The notes below the pieces were generated by a model, which was not told the DNA's origin, did no database searches, and worked only from the letters and a program-made list of their open reading frames with translations. This document shows, in pieces, positions 8,052-18,433 of a stretch of DNA of 56,894 nt. The position numbers and the translations under genes are program-made. Position 1 is the first letter of the stretch. The number at the start of each line of letters is the position of its first letter. Source of the stretch: an uncultured Bacilli bacterium (GTDB lineage: Bacteria > Bacillota_I > Bacilli_A > RF39 > UBA660); the NCBI GenBank assembly GCA_934098455.1, contig CAKOOU010000003.1, positions 1-56,894 of the forward strand, written 5' to 3'.

Positions 8052-9998
8052 ATGTTTGATTTAGTGAGTAAATATAGTCCTAGTGGAGACCAACCTGAGG
8101 CTATTAAAGAATTAGTTGATGGTATTAATAGCGGTAAAAAAGACCAAGTTTTGTTGGGTGCAACTGGTACTGGTAAAACTTTTACTATTGCTAATGTTAT
8201 AAAAGAAACAAATAAGCCTACATTAGTGTTGGCACATAATAAAACTCTTGCAGGGCAACTTTATAGTGAATTTAAAGAGTTGTTTCCAAATAATCACGTG
8301 GAATATTTTGTTTCATATTATGATTATTATCAACCTGAAGCTTACGTTCCTAGTAGTGATACATATATTGAAAAAGATGCTAGTATAAATGATGAAATAG
8401 ATGAATTAAGACATAGTGCAACTGCATCTCTTTTAAATAATAGAGATACTATTGTAGTTGCAAGTGTTTCATGTATATATGGTATTGGTGATGTTGAAGA
8501 TTATAAAGAAAAAATGTTGATTTTAAATTTAGGAGATACAATAAGAAGAGATGATTTATTAAAAAAATTAATTGATATGACTTATGAGAGAAATCAATTA
8601 GATTTTCATAGAGGAACTTTTAGAGTTAATGGTGATATTATTGATATAGTTCCTATTGCTGAAAAGAAAAATGGTATTAGAATAGAATTATTTGGTGATG
8701 AAGTAGACAAGATTAGTGAATTTGATGTTGTAACTGGTATGGTGAAACAAAATAAAAAAAGTGTTACTATTTTTCCTGCAAGTCATTTTGTTACTAGTGA
8801 AGATAAACTTAAAGAATCTATTAAAAGAATTGAAGAAGAGTTAGATGATAGACTTAAATATTTTAAAGAAAATAATAAATATATTGAAGAACAAAGATTA
8901 AGAGAAAGAACATTATATGATATTGAAATGTTAAAAGAAACTGGTTTTTGTCATGGCGTTGAAAACTATTCTAGACATATTTCATTACGTGATGAAGGAG
9001 AAACTCCTAATTGTTTAATTGATTTCTTTCCTAAAGATTTTTTACTTGTTGTTGATGAATCTCATGTTACTATTCCTCAAGTGAGGGGAATGTATAATGG
9101 TGATAGAATGAGAAAACAAACATTAGTTGATTATGGGTTTCGTTTGCCAAGTGCTTTAGATAATAGACCACTTAAATTTGATGAATTTAGAAATAAAATT
9201 AATCAAGCTATATATGTTTCTGCTACTCCTGGAGATTATGAATTAGAATTAGTTAATAGTCATTATGTTGAACAAATTATTAGACCAACAGGATTATTGG
9301 ACCCAACTATTGAGGTAAGAAAAACTGAAGGCCAAATAGATGATTTAATTGGTGAAATTAATAAACGTAAGGAATTAAATGAAAGAGTATTAATTACTAC
9401 ATTAACTATTAGAATGGCTGAAGAGTTAACTAATTATTTAAAGGGTGTTGGTATAAAAGTTGCATATTTACATAGTGAGGTTAAAACATTAGAACGTTTA
9501 AAAATAATAAGAGAATTAAGATTAGGTACTTATGATGTAGTGGTTGGTATTAACTTGTTAAGAGAAGGAATTGATATTCCTGAAGTTAGTTTAATTGCTA
9601 TTATGGATGCTGATAAGCAAGGTTTCTTAAGAAGTGATAGAAGTTTAATTCAAACAATTGGTAGATGTGCTAGAAATGAACATGGTCACGTTATAATGTA
9701 TGCTGATAAAATTAGTGAAGCAATGGATAAAAGTATACGTGAAACTGAACGTAGAAGAGAGATACAAGATAAATATAATAAAGAGCATGGTATTGTTCCT
9801 AAAACTATTATTAAATCTATTAAAGAAGTTGTAAGTAATGAAATTGAAGAAAAGGCTAGTGATGTAAAACTTTCTAAGAAAGAAAAAGAAAGTATGTTGA
9901 TTAGAATTGAAGATGAAATGAAGGAAGCAGCTAAGAATATGGATTTTGAAAGAGCTATGGAATTAAGAGATATATTATTTGAACTTAAATCTAATTAG
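8052..9998 (+). CDS. uvrB: UvrB, excinuclease ABC subunit B
   Basis: A 648-residue damage-recognition helicase of nucleotide excision repair. It has Walker A GATGTGKT, the beta-hairpin region YYDYYQPEAYVP, DESHVTIPQ, helicase motifs such as GINLLREGIDIPE and QTIGRCARN, and the C-terminal UvrC-binding UVR motif (MDFERAMELRDILFEL). Full length for the family. The Shine-Dalgarno gaggtg precedes the ATG and a TATAAT-like -10 lies near 7994. uvrA is not in the window. Confidence 0.97.
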   Translation: MFDLVSKYSPSGDQPEAIKELVDGINSGKKDQVLLGATGTGKTFTIANVIKETNKPTLVLAHNKTLAGQLYSEFKELFPNNHVEYFVSYYDYYQPEAYVPSSDTYIEKDASINDEIDELRHSATASLLNNRDTIVVASVSCIYGIGDVEDYKEKMLILNLGDTIRRDDLLKKLIDMTYERNQLDFHRGTFRVNGDIIDIVPIAEKKNGIRIELFGDEVDKISEFDVVTGMVKQNKKSVTIFPASHFVTSEDKLKESIKRIEEELDDRLKYFKENNKYIEEQRLRERTLYDIEMLKETGFCHGVENYSRHISLRDEGETPNCLIDFFPKDFLLVVDESHVTIPQVRGMYNGDRMRKQTLVDYGFRLPSALDNRPLKFDEFRNKINQAIYVSATPGDYELELVNSHYVEQIIRPTGLLDPTIEVRKTEGQIDDLIGEINKRKELNERVLITTLTIRMAEELTNYLKGVGIKVAYLHSEVKTLERLKIIRELRLGTYDVVVGINLLREGIDIPEVSLIAIMDADKQGFLRSDRSLIQTIGRCARNEHGHVIMYADKISEAMDKSIRETERRREIQDKYNKEHGIVPKTIIKSIKEVVSNEIEEKASDVKLSKKEKESMLIRIEDEMKEAAKNMDFERAMELRDILFELKSN

Positions 9999-10018
9999 TT
10001 CTTTTTTTTATATAAAAA

Positions 10019-10047
10019 ATAGTAAACTATTTAAAACTGTTTACTAT
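10019..10047. terminator. Bidirectional terminator between uvrB and murD
   Basis: Perfect 9-bp inverted repeat atagtaaac (10019-10027) and gtttactat (10039-10047). An A run lies to the left (a T run for murD) and a short T run to the right. The hairpin overlaps the last codons of murD. Confidence 0.8.
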
Positions 10048-11358
10048 ACTTTTAAATTCATTTCCTCTATCTTCCATACATTTATATTGGTCCCATGATG
10101 CACATGCAGGTGATAGAAGTATTGTATCATTACTAGAGGCTAATTCGTAAGATTTTAATGTTGCTTCTTTTAAATTATCAAATACTAGACAATTTATATT
10201 TTGTTCTTCTGCCCACTTTTTAATTCTATTTTTTGTTTCTCCAAATGTTAATATATATTTTACATTTTTTAAATATGGATTAAGAGGTTCAAAAGAATGT
10301 CCTCTATCAAGTCCACCTAATAATAAAATTACATTATTGTTAAATGATTTTAGTGCTACGATAGTAGATTCTGTATTTGTTGCTTTACTATCATTATAGA
10401 ATGTTATATTATTTATATTTCTTACAAATTCTATTCTGTGTTCTACACCTTTAAATTCTTTTAAATAATCTATAATAATATCATTTGATACATTAAATTC
10501 TTTTACTACACCTAACATACACATTATATTTTCATAATTATGTATACCTTTTACTTTAATATCATTTGTGTTTAATATAGGTTCATTTTTATAATATATA
10601 ATATTGTTTTCTAAATATATATCTGTTTTAGTATTATTTGAGAAATATAATTTTGTACTTTTAATATCTTTTGTTAAATCTAATACATCTTTGTTATTTA
10701 AATTTAATATTGCTAAATCATTATTTGTATGATGATTGAATATTTTTTTCTTTGTATTTTTATAGTTTTCGTAAGAGCCATGGAAATCTATGTGAACAGG
10801 GGATAGGTTAGTTAATACACTTATGTTTGTTTTAAATTTATCTGTGTCTAATAATTGATGGTCTGATATTTCTGCAACAATTATATCGCCTTCTTTTACT
10901 TTATTAACTATACTTGATAATGGATAACCTATATTTCCTGCTAGATGAACGTTTAAATTAGCTTTTTTCATTATTTCATAAATCATAGTAGTAGTTGTTG
11001 TTTTACCATTTGAACCTGTTATACCTATAATAGTTGTTTTATCTTTTATAAAGTCATATGCTACTTCTATTTCATTTATAACTTTTATACCTAATTCTTT
11101 TGCTTTTAAAATACATGGATGAGTTTTAATGATACCAGGATTTTTAATAACATAATTATATGAATTATCAAGTAAGTTTTCTGGAGTATCTGTTTTTATA
11201 AATTTAATATTTAATTTATTTAATTCTTTTATATGTTCTATATCAGTATCACTTTTGTCTACTACTAATATATCATTATTATAATTTGATAATAGTTTTG
11301 CAACTTCATATCCACTTCTTGCTAATCCAAATATAAATATTTTTTTATTTTTAAACAT
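10027..11358 (-). CDS. murD: MurD, UDP-N-acetylmuramoyl-L-alanine:D-glutamate ligase
   Basis: A 443-residue Mur ligase of cytoplasmic peptidoglycan precursor synthesis. It shows the Rossmann-like N-terminus GLARSG, the ATP-binding GSNGKTTT loop, NLSPVHIDFHGS, the NDSKATN motif near residue 320 and GGLDRGHSF, all typical of MurD. The Shine-Dalgarno aggtga precedes the ATG. It is a single gene, convergent with uvrB and divergent from the pyrophosphatase. Its presence shows the cell makes a wall, unlike mycoplasmas. Confidence 0.96.
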   Translation of the reverse strand: MFKNKKIFIFGLARSGYEVAKLLSNYNNDILVVDKSDTDIEHIKELNKLNIKFIKTDTPENLLDNSYNYVIKNPGIIKTHPCILKAKELGIKVINEIEVAYDFIKDKTTIIGITGSNGKTTTTTMIYEIMKKANLNVHLAGNIGYPLSSIVNKVKEGDIIVAEISDHQLLDTDKFKTNISVLTNLSPVHIDFHGSYENYKNTKKKIFNHHTNNDLAILNLNNKDVLDLTKDIKSTKLYFSNNTKTDIYLENNIIYYKNEPILNTNDIKVKGIHNYENIMCMLGVVKEFNVSNDIIIDYLKEFKGVEHRIEFVRNINNITFYNDSKATNTESTIVALKSFNNNVILLLGGLDRGHSFEPLNPYLKNVKYILTFGETKNRIKKWAEEQNINCLVFDNLKEATLKSYELASSNDTILLSPACASWDQYKCMEDRGNEFKSIVNSFK

Positions 11359-11464
11359 AATAAATCACCTATAAATATTATATAATTTGTTAGAAAAAAT
11401 ACAAGTAATAATTGACTAATAAGTGTTGTTGTAGTAAATTATTTATATATAGGGAGTTGGAAAT

Positions 11465-13087
11465 GTGAAAAAGATTTATATTTTTGGACATAAAAATCCT
11501 GATACAGATAGTGTATGTGGTGCAATTAGTTATAGTTATTTAAAAAGTCAATTAGGTTTTAATACAGAGCCTAGAATTTTAGGAGATATTAATAATGAGA
11601 CTAAATTTGCATTAGATTATTTTAATGTAAAGGTACCAAACTATTTAGAAGACGTTAAGGTAAAAATAAAAGATATTACGTATCATAAAGATTATTTTGT
11701 TAAAGAAAATAGTAGTATATTTGATACATATAATTTTATGAATGATAAAAATATTACTGGTATTCCAATAGTTGATGATAAAAATAAATTTGTTGGATAT
11801 GTATCTTTAAAAGAGATTGCTAAAACTATGATAACAGATAATAATAGTTATCTTAATACTACATTTGATAATATTATTAATACATTAAAAAGTTTAAATT
11901 ATATAAAAATAGATGAAGAGATACAAGGTAATATTGTTGCTGCAACTTTTGATGATAATACATTTATAAATAATGTTAAGTTAGATAATAATAGTATTGT
12001 TATTGTTGGAGATAGACAAGCTATTATTGATTATGCTATAGATAGTAAAGTAAAATTAATTATTGTTATTGGTAATAGGGAACTTAATCCTAGTCAATTA
12101 TTAATGGCTAAAAATAATAAAATTAATATTATATTTACACCATATACAAGTTTTGAAGCAAGTAAATTATTGGGGTTATCTAATAATATAAATACTATTA
12201 AAAGAAATGAAAATTGTATATGTTTAGAAACAGAAGATTATATGACAGACTTTATAGAGATATCTAATAAAACTAAACATACAAATTATCCAATTGTTGG
12301 TAAGAATGGAACTTGTTATGGAATGCTTAGATTAATTGATATAAGTGAGTATAATAAAAATAAAGTTATATTAGTTGATCATAATTCTGTTAAACAAACT
12401 GTTGATGGTATAGATGAGGCAGAAATTTTAGAAATAGTAGACCATCATAATATAAGTGATATAAATACTAAAAATCCTATTAATTTTAGAAATATGGCTG
12501 TTGGTAGTGTTAATACTATTATATATTATTTGTATAAAGAGAATAATATTAGTATACCAAATGATATTGCTGGATTGATGATAAGTGGTATTATATCTGA
12601 TACAGTACTATTAAATAGTCCTACTACAACTTATCATGATAAATTTGTTATAGAAGTATTGTCAAAACAAACAAATATTGATTATAAAGAATATGGTATG
12701 AAATTATTAAAAAGTGGTATGGATATAACTGGATATAGTATAGAAGATATTATTTATAGGGATTATAAGGTATTTAATGTTGATGATTATAAATTTAGTA
12801 TAGGTCAAGTGTTGACTGTTGATTTTAATGATTTTAAAAATAATATTAATGATTATGTTGATGCTTTGAATGAAATAAGTAGAAGTAATGGATATATATT
12901 AAGTACTTTGTATATTACTAATATTTTAACTAAAGAATCTATGATATTATTTAATACAAGTGGTAGTTATATAATAAGGGATGCATATAATTTAGATACT
13001 ATTTATGAAGGTGTAGTTGTTAAAAATATTTTATCTAGAAAAAAACAAATGGTTCCTAATATAATGTCTGTACTTGAAAAGAAATAA
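11465..13087 (+). CDS. Family II manganese-dependent inorganic pyrophosphatase with CBS and DRTGG domains
   Basis: A 540-residue DHH-superfamily enzyme that hydrolyses pyrophosphate. Residues 1-70 hold GHKNPDTDSVCGAI; a CBS domain pair is split by a DRTGG-like domain, roughly residues 75-300; the VDHN and EIVDHHN motifs then restore the DHH core, and a DHHA2 domain ends the protein. CBS-containing forms are known to be regulated by adenine nucleotides. The start is the GTG at 11465, because the ATG two bases earlier runs straight into TGA. The Shine-Dalgarno is agggag. Confidence 0.93.
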   Translation: MKKIYIFGHKNPDTDSVCGAISYSYLKSQLGFNTEPRILGDINNETKFALDYFNVKVPNYLEDVKVKIKDITYHKDYFVKENSSIFDTYNFMNDKNITGIPIVDDKNKFVGYVSLKEIAKTMITDNNSYLNTTFDNIINTLKSLNYIKIDEEIQGNIVAATFDDNTFINNVKLDNNSIVIVGDRQAIIDYAIDSKVKLIIVIGNRELNPSQLLMAKNNKINIIFTPYTSFEASKLLGLSNNINTIKRNENCICLETEDYMTDFIEISNKTKHTNYPIVGKNGTCYGMLRLIDISEYNKNKVILVDHNSVKQTVDGIDEAEILEIVDHHNISDINTKNPINFRNMAVGSVNTIIYYLYKENNISIPNDIAGLMISGIISDTVLLNSPTTTYHDKFVIEVLSKQTNIDYKEYGMKLLKSGMDITGYSIEDIIYRDYKVFNVDDYKFSIGQVLTVDFNDFKNNINDYVDALNEISRSNGYILSTLYITNILTKESMILFNTSGSYIIRDAYNLDTIYEGVVVKNILSRKKQMVPNIMSVLEKK

Positions 13088-13124
13088 AAAAATATAGAGA
13101 AAGTTAAATCCCTATATTTTTTTT
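13086..13124. terminator. Bidirectional terminator
   Basis: aaaatatag (13089-13097) pairs with ctatatttt (13112-13120), flanked by A and T runs. It lies between the convergent pyrophosphatase and regulator genes. Confidence 0.75.
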
Positions 13125-13126
13125 AT

Positions 13127-13450
13127 TTAGCTATTTAATCCGTCTATGTATCCGATAACTTTATTCTTTTTGTCTTTTGTCATTTTATCGAATAAATCTA
13201 ATAACATTAAGTCTGTTACATCAAAGCCATTCTTTTTGATTGCAAGTAATGGCATATCATCATTAATTCTTCCTAATAAATAATCTGTTGATGTACCTAA
13301 GAAATCTGCTATTTTAATTAGTGTTTCAACTGATGGATATGCTTTTCCTGATTCGTATGCAGATATAGTTTCTTGACTAACTTCTGCAGCAATACTAAGT
13401 CTTACTTGTGTAACTTTCTTTTTGTCACGAATTTTTTTCAAATTTTCCAT
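13127..13450 (-). CDS. XRE-family transcriptional regulator
   Basis: A 107-residue protein with an N-terminal Cro/C1-type helix-turn-helix: IRDKKKVTQVRLSIAAEVSQETISAYE, followed by KAYPSVETLIKIADFLGTSTDYLL, the standard XRE ending. The C-terminal 40 residues are charged and may dimerise. The ATG at 13450 is preferred over the GTG two codons upstream because AGGAG is spaced 7 bases from it. It is divergent from the Ca2+ ATPase and may control it, or itself, through the shared 210-bp upstream region. Confidence 0.88.
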   Translation of the reverse strand: MENLKKIRDKKKVTQVRLSIAAEVSQETISAYESGKAYPSVETLIKIADFLGTSTDYLLGRINDDMPLLAIKKNGFDVTDLMLLDLFDKMTKDKKNKVIGYIDGLNS

Positions 13451-13456
13451 ATACAC

Positions 13457-13667
13457 ACTCCTAAATAATTTTTATATATATTATTATATAAGAAATAATG
13501 GTAAACATTAGATATACTTAGTATATTTTATTATATATTATAATGGTAAATATAAAATTTTTATATAAGAAATGTTTAAATTTGTTGAAAAACAAATAAT
13601 TTGTCAAAAAATGTATTATTGGTAGTATTTTATTTTTTAGTTTCATAAGTTTATTTGGGAGGACGTT
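13457..13667. promoter_or_regulatory. Divergent promoter region of the XRE regulator and P-type ATPase
   Basis: About 210 bases, nearly all A+T. It holds a direct repeat of tatataagaaat near 13484-13495 and 13562-13573, and a TATAAT-like element on the minus strand close to the regulator start. The repeat is a candidate operator. No other structure is visible. Confidence 0.4.
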
Positions 13668-16223
13668 ATGGAACTAAAGGGATTAAGTGATGAAGAAGTT
13701 AAAGTAAGTAGAAAAAGATATGGAGATAATGTAGTTAGTGAGACTAAACAGAATAGTTTTTTATCTCTTTTAATTGAATCTTTAGGTGATCCTATAATTA
13801 AAATTCTTTTAATAGCACTTGCTGTTAAAGTTGTGTTTTTGTTTAGAAATTTTGATTGGTTTGAAACGTTAGGAATATTAATAGCAATATTTTTAGCATC
13901 CTTTATATCTAGTATTAGCGAATATGGTAGTGAAAAGGCTTTTAAAAGATTGCAAGAAAAATCATTAGATATTATGGTTAAGGTTAAGAGAAATGGAAAT
14001 TTAACTAATATTACTATAAAAGATGTCGTTGTTGATGATATTGTATATTTGGAAAGTGGGGATTTAGTTCCTGCTGATGGTGTAGTTGTTTTTGGGGGCG
14101 TTAGTGTTGATGAATCTGCATTGAATGGTGAAACTAAAGAGGCTTTAAAAAATATTAATGAAGAAGTTTTAAAGGGAAGTATTATTAGTGAAGGCTCATG
14201 TTATTTAAAAATTAAAAGAGTTGGAAAGAATACTATATATGGTAATATTGAAACGGAAATAATGTCTAAAACTATTGATAGTCCTTTGAAGAGTAGATTA
14301 AGAGATTTAGCTAAGGTTATTAGTAGAATAGGTTATGTTGGTTCTGTTTTAGTAGTTATTAGCTATTTATTTTCTGTTATTGTAATTAAGAATAATTTTG
14401 ATATTAATTTAATAATTGAGACAGTCACTAATTATAGATTAATGATAGATTATTTGATTTATTCCTTAACTTTATGTGTTACTGTTATTATAGTTGCTGT
14501 TCCTGAAGGTCTTCCTATGATGGTTGCTTTAGTATTATCTAGCAATATGAAAAGAATGTTAAAAAGTAATTTAATGGTTAGAAAAATGGTTGGTATTGAA
14601 ACTGCAGGTAGTTTAAATATATTATTCACTGATAAAACTGGTACTATTACTAGTGGTAAATTAGATGTTAATAAACTTATAAATTACAAGGGATTAGAAT
14701 GTACTAATAAGAAATATATGGATATATTTAAGAATAGTATTTTATATAATAATCAAAGTGAATATAGTAATGGTAGTGTTGTTGGTGGTAATACTACAGA
14801 TCAAGCAATTATGAGATATTTAAAGTTAATAAGACAAGAGGATTATGAACACGTTGTTTTATTTAATAGTAAAAATAAGTATTCTGTTACTAAGATGGTT
14901 AATAGTAATGTATATTATTTTAAGGGCGCTAATGAAGTTATTATAGATAATAGTGAGTTTTATTTAGATGAATTGGGTTATAAGCAAATTCTTAGAGATA
15001 AAAATAAGTTATACGAAGTTGTTAAGAAATTAACTAAAGAAGGTTTAAGGGTAATTAGTGTTGCTTATAAAAATGGTAATGAATCTTTAGATGGTTTATG
15101 TTTTATAGGTTTTGTTGTTATTAAGGATGAAATAAGGGAGAATGCTAAAGAAGGTATAAATAGAGTAAGGGATGCTCATATTCAAACAGTTATGATTACT
15201 GGTGATGATAGAGAAACTGCACTTAGTATTGCAAGAGAAGTTGGACTTGTTAAAAGTATAAATGATATTGTGTTAACACATGATGAGATGGAAAAAATGA
15301 CTGATGATGCAATAGCGCATATTATTAGCAATTTACGTGTAGTTGCAAGGGCTCTACCAACTGATAAAAGTAGGTTAGTTAAGATATGTCAGAAGTGTGA
15401 TTTGGTTGTTGGTATGACAGGTGATGGAGTTAATGATGCTCCTGCTTTAAAAATTGCTGATGTAGGTTTTGCTATGGGAAGTGGTACTGAGATAGCAAAA
15501 GAGAGTAGTGATATTGTTATAATGGATAATAATCTAATTTCTATTGCTAACGCTGTACTTTATGGTAGAACAATATTTAAAAGTATTAGAAAATTTATTA
15601 TATATCAATTAACTGTAAATTGTTGTGCTTTAGTACTTAGTTTTGTTGGCCCATTTATTGGTATACCTACACCGATTACTGTTATTCAAATGTTGTGGAT
15701 TAATATGATAATGGATACTTTGGCAGGACTAGCTTTTAGCTACGAAGCACCTTTGAAGGAATATTTGAAAGAAAAGCCTAAGAAACGTAATCAAAGTATT
15801 ATAAATAAATTTATGTATACTGAAATATTAATTACTGGTGTTTATTCATCTTTTGTTTCTATATTTTATTTATGTAGTCCTTATATTAAATCATTCTTTA
15901 GAGTTGATAGAGATAATATATATTTTATGACTGGTTTCTTTGCATTATTTATATTTATGGGTATATTTAATGCATTTAATGCTAGAACAACTAGAATAAA
16001 TTTGTTAAGTAATATTAGTAAAAATAAAGTATTTATTATATTATTTATGTGTATAAGTATAGTTCAAATGTATTTAATTTATTTTGGTGGAAGTTTATTT
16101 AGAACATATGGGCTTTCTTTTAAGGAATTGATGATTGTGTTAGCTATGGCATTTACTGTTATTCCTGTAGATATATTTAGAAAATTATTATTTAAAAGAC
16201 GTGGTGTAATTGATTATATATAA
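13668..16223 (+). CDS. P-type Ca2+-transporting ATPase (P2 class)
   Basis: An 851-residue membrane pump. The order is: cytoplasmic N-terminus, two membrane helices, actuator domain with DESALNGET (the usual TGES reads NGET), helices with VAVPEGLP (residues 277-283, ion-binding), DKTGT with phospho-acceptor D322, nucleotide domain, TGDGVNDAPALK hinge, then about six C-terminal helices. The PEGLP signature and C-terminal layout indicate the Ca2+ pumps of the SERCA/PMCA type. It faces the XRE regulator across a shared upstream region. Substrate assignment is by motif only. Confidence 0.92.
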   Translation: MELKGLSDEEVKVSRKRYGDNVVSETKQNSFLSLLIESLGDPIIKILLIALAVKVVFLFRNFDWFETLGILIAIFLASFISSISEYGSEKAFKRLQEKSLDIMVKVKRNGNLTNITIKDVVVDDIVYLESGDLVPADGVVVFGGVSVDESALNGETKEALKNINEEVLKGSIISEGSCYLKIKRVGKNTIYGNIETEIMSKTIDSPLKSRLRDLAKVISRIGYVGSVLVVISYLFSVIVIKNNFDINLIIETVTNYRLMIDYLIYSLTLCVTVIIVAVPEGLPMMVALVLSSNMKRMLKSNLMVRKMVGIETAGSLNILFTDKTGTITSGKLDVNKLINYKGLECTNKKYMDIFKNSILYNNQSEYSNGSVVGGNTTDQAIMRYLKLIRQEDYEHVVLFNSKNKYSVTKMVNSNVYYFKGANEVIIDNSEFYLDELGYKQILRDKNKLYEVVKKLTKEGLRVISVAYKNGNESLDGLCFIGFVVIKDEIRENAKEGINRVRDAHIQTVMITGDDRETALSIAREVGLVKSINDIVLTHDEMEKMTDDAIAHIISNLRVVARALPTDKSRLVKICQKCDLVVGMTGDGVNDAPALKIADVGFAMGSGTEIAKESSDIVIMDNNLISIANAVLYGRTIFKSIRKFIIYQLTVNCCALVLSFVGPFIGIPTPITVIQMLWINMIMDTLAGLAFSYEAPLKEYLKEKPKKRNQSIINKFMYTEILITGVYSSFVSIFYLCSPYIKSFFRVDRDNIYFMTGFFALFIFMGIFNAFNARTTRINLLSNISKNKVFIILFMCISIVQMYLIYFGGSLFRTYGLSFKELMIVLAMAFTVIPVDIFRKLLFKRRGVIDYI

Positions 16224-16263
16224 AAAAAGTGAATTAATTTAGTTTGTTTTAATTCACTTTTTT
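16223..16263. terminator. Strong bidirectional terminator
   Basis: 15-bp arms 16223-16237 and 16249-16263 pair completely, with A and T tails. It separates the ATPase from the convergent nuclease gene. Confidence 0.85.
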
Positions 16264-16269
16264 GTTGTT

Positions 16270-17127
16270 TTATTTATTAGATTTTGTTTCGTCATGTTTT
16301 ATATCTTCTATAATTTTATTAAACTCTTCTTCTTTTAAATTAGTAATCTTTAACATTAAGTCTTTATCCAAATTATTTTCTAACATATTTTTTATTATGC
16401 TTTTCTGTTTGTCTATTTCGCCTTGTTCGTAAGAAACTTCTTTCATATATTCGTCGTAATCATAATATAATTGTTTATCTAAATCTTCTATGTCTATATT
16501 AAATATTTTACTAATATCTCTCATTAAACCATTACCATTATAAATATTATCTAGTAGTTTTTTATCATTGCAAACAAAGAAATATAATAACTTTTCTAGA
16601 TTATATTCATTCCCTTTCTTTATTTTATTATAGTCTATATTGGATAAAAAATCTAGATTAATATCTATTACTCGGAGCATATTGTTTCTTATTATATGAT
16701 GTTTCTTTTCTATCATCATGGAATCATATACAAATTCTCCTTTACCAAATAAATCATAATTATTTATGTTTATTTGTATTACACCTTTGACGTTTTTATA
16801 GTCATCACTTTTATGTACTTGTCTTAATATAGAGTTATACATATAAATATTATTTTTTACTATTGCAATAGGAACATTATTATAATTTATTTCTATGTTG
16901 TAATAATTTTCATTATCTTTAACCATAACATCACTTACACTATTAACGTAGTTAGAATTACTATTAATATTGGGAGTAACTAATTCAATATTGTTCCTTA
17001 ATAATTTAACATTGATTCCAGTAGAGGCACTAATTAATCTAACTAGATATTCTCTACAAGTAGGATTTTCACTATTAAGAAGTTTTTTTACAACTTTATC
17101 TTTTAGTAAAACTCGCTCTCGTCTCAT
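16270..17127 (-). CDS. PD-(D/E)XK nuclease family protein (Rpn/transposase-like)
   Basis: A 285-residue protein with the layout of Rpn/PDDEXK_2 proteins (recombination-promoting nucleases, often annotated as putative transposases). It has VSDVMVKDNENYYNIEIN near residues 65-85, where the core D and E-x-N replace the usual D...E-x-Q. A C-terminal helical region ends in ELEEEEF-like repeats (LKEEEFNKIIEDIKHDE). The start is ATG 17127 after gaggtgag. A single gene with terminators on the 3' side; such genes are often horizontally moved. Whether it is active cannot be told, since a lysine of the motif is not obvious. Confidence 0.75.
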   Translation of the reverse strand: MRRERVLLKDKVVKKLLNSENPTCREYLVRLISASTGINVKLLRNNIELVTPNINSNSNYVNSVSDVMVKDNENYYNIEINYNNVPIAIVKNNIYMYNSILRQVHKSDDYKNVKGVIQININNYDLFGKGEFVYDSMMIEKKHHIIRNNMLRVIDINLDFLSNIDYNKIKKGNEYNLEKLLYFFVCNDKKLLDNIYNGNGLMRDISKIFNIDIEDLDKQLYYDYDEYMKEVSYEQGEIDKQKSIIKNMLENNLDKDLMLKITNLKEEEFNKIIEDIKHDETKSNK

Positions 17128-17130
17128 CAA

Positions 17131-17323
17131 CTCACCTCTCTTTCTTTTTGGATTAATGGGTCCAAAATAAACATAACAAAATAGGCAAAATAATGCAAAA
17201 ACGAGATTATTAAAATCTGCACAAAAAAACGCACAGATTCTTTAAATCTCCCTAGGGAAATCTTAAAATCCGCACGATTTTTTTAACCAATTTTTAAAAT
17301 CATATAAATTTAATTTTTTTTAA
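17131..17323. promoter_or_regulatory. Intergenic region with small repeats
   Basis: Contains aaatctgcac / aaatccgcac near-repeats, an aatctg...cagatt inverted repeat (about 17213-17240) and the palindrome ccctaggg near 17250. It holds the promoter of the nuclease gene and the end of the DUF1003 gene. No ORF is visible. Confidence 0.35.
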
Positions 17324-17848
17324 TTATTTTTCTAGTTTTTTCATTATTTCTTTTTGATTTCTTAGTATTGTATCCATTTTATCATGTAACTCTTCTAATA
17401 TTAATTCACTTTTTAAATCTATTCTATAATCATTTTGATTTCTAATACTATCTTTTTTTGCTTGTCTATTTTGACTCATCATAATAATTGGTGCTTGGAT
17501 AGCAGCAATACATGAAAGTACTAAATTAAGTAATATAAATGGATATGGGTCTATTTCTTTACCGCTTGTTAAAATCATTGTATTTATTACAATCCAAATA
17601 AGTAAAAATAATATAAACATTATAATAAAGAACCAACTACCTGCTATTTCTGAAACTTTATCTGCAACTCTATCTCCAAAAGTCATTGTACTATCTTCTA
17701 ATTTGTCTACATCAATACTAATGGGTTGATCTACTAATAAATCCAAAAGTTCTTGTTCATCTTGAATATTTAATTCTTTATTTTTTAATAACATTTTAAC
17801 TATATCTTTTTTTGTTAATGTTGTTTCTTTTGTATCTTTTTTCTTCAT
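17324..17848 (-). CDS. DUF1003 membrane protein
   Basis: A 174-residue protein with the DUF1003 signature: GDRVADKVSEIAGSW, two membrane helices, DPYPFILLNLVLSCIAAIQAPIIMMSQNRQ, then a charged coiled-coil tail. Function in bacteria is unknown. The start is ATG 17848, four codons inside the longest frame, because GGTGG lies just upstream of it. Confidence 0.9.
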   Translation of the reverse strand: MKKKDTKETTLTKKDIVKMLLKNKELNIQDEQELLDLLVDQPISIDVDKLEDSTMTFGDRVADKVSEIAGSWFFIIMFILFLLIWIVINTMILTSGKEIDPYPFILLNLVLSCIAAIQAPIIMMSQNRQAKKDSIRNQNDYRIDLKSELILEELHDKMDTILRNQKEIMKKLEK

Positions 17849-17883
17849 TATTACCACCATATTGATTATAACATATTATTTAA

Positions 17884-18372
17884 TTACATATAACCATTTA
17901 TTATAGTTTTTGTTTCTTTTATAGTTATAAATGCTTCATTATCTAATTTTTTTAGTAGTGTTGTTAATTCATCTAATCTTTTTTTATTAGTTTCTATTAA
18001 TAATATAGTTTTATTTTTATCTTTATTTAGTATAGATACTCCAAAGTTTTTATCTTTTATTTTTTTTGTATTTTTTATTTTTGTTGATATTACTATAAGT
18101 TCCATGTTTGTTTTAACAAATTTATTAATAAATGTAGTACCTAGTATTGTACCCATAGTATATCCACCTGAATAACTTAATACTATCCATAAATTTAATT
18201 CTACGTTAATTGCTGTTCTTGCAACTAATAACCATATAGTTATTTCTATGAATGCTATTAATGCTACTATAAAAGTTTTTCCTTTTATAACAAAAGTAGT
18301 ACGTATAGTATTTAAAGATACATCTAGAATACGAGCAAAAAATATTTTAATACAAGTTAATAATAGAGACAT
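17884..18372 (-). CDS. UPF0316 (DUF2179/DUF5698) membrane protein
   Basis: A 162-residue protein with three N-terminal membrane helices (FFARILDVSLNTIRTTFVIKGK motif, then about 35-52 and 60-80) and a cytoplasmic DUF2179-like domain of about 80 residues. The ARxxDVSLxTIR stretch is typical of UPF0316. The function is unknown. It is divergent from the neighbouring ABC-type IV membrane gene. Confidence 0.85.
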   Translation of the reverse strand: MSLLLTCIKIFFARILDVSLNTIRTTFVIKGKTFIVALIAFIEITIWLLVARTAINVELNLWIVLSYSGGYTMGTILGTTFINKFVKTNMELIVISTKIKNTKKIKDKNFGVSILNKDKNKTILLIETNKKRLDELTTLLKKLDNEAFITIKETKTIINGYM

Positions 18373-18433
18373 AGTACCACCTATTTTATAGTATGAAATA
18401 AATAAGTATAGTTATACTATTAATGGTGATATT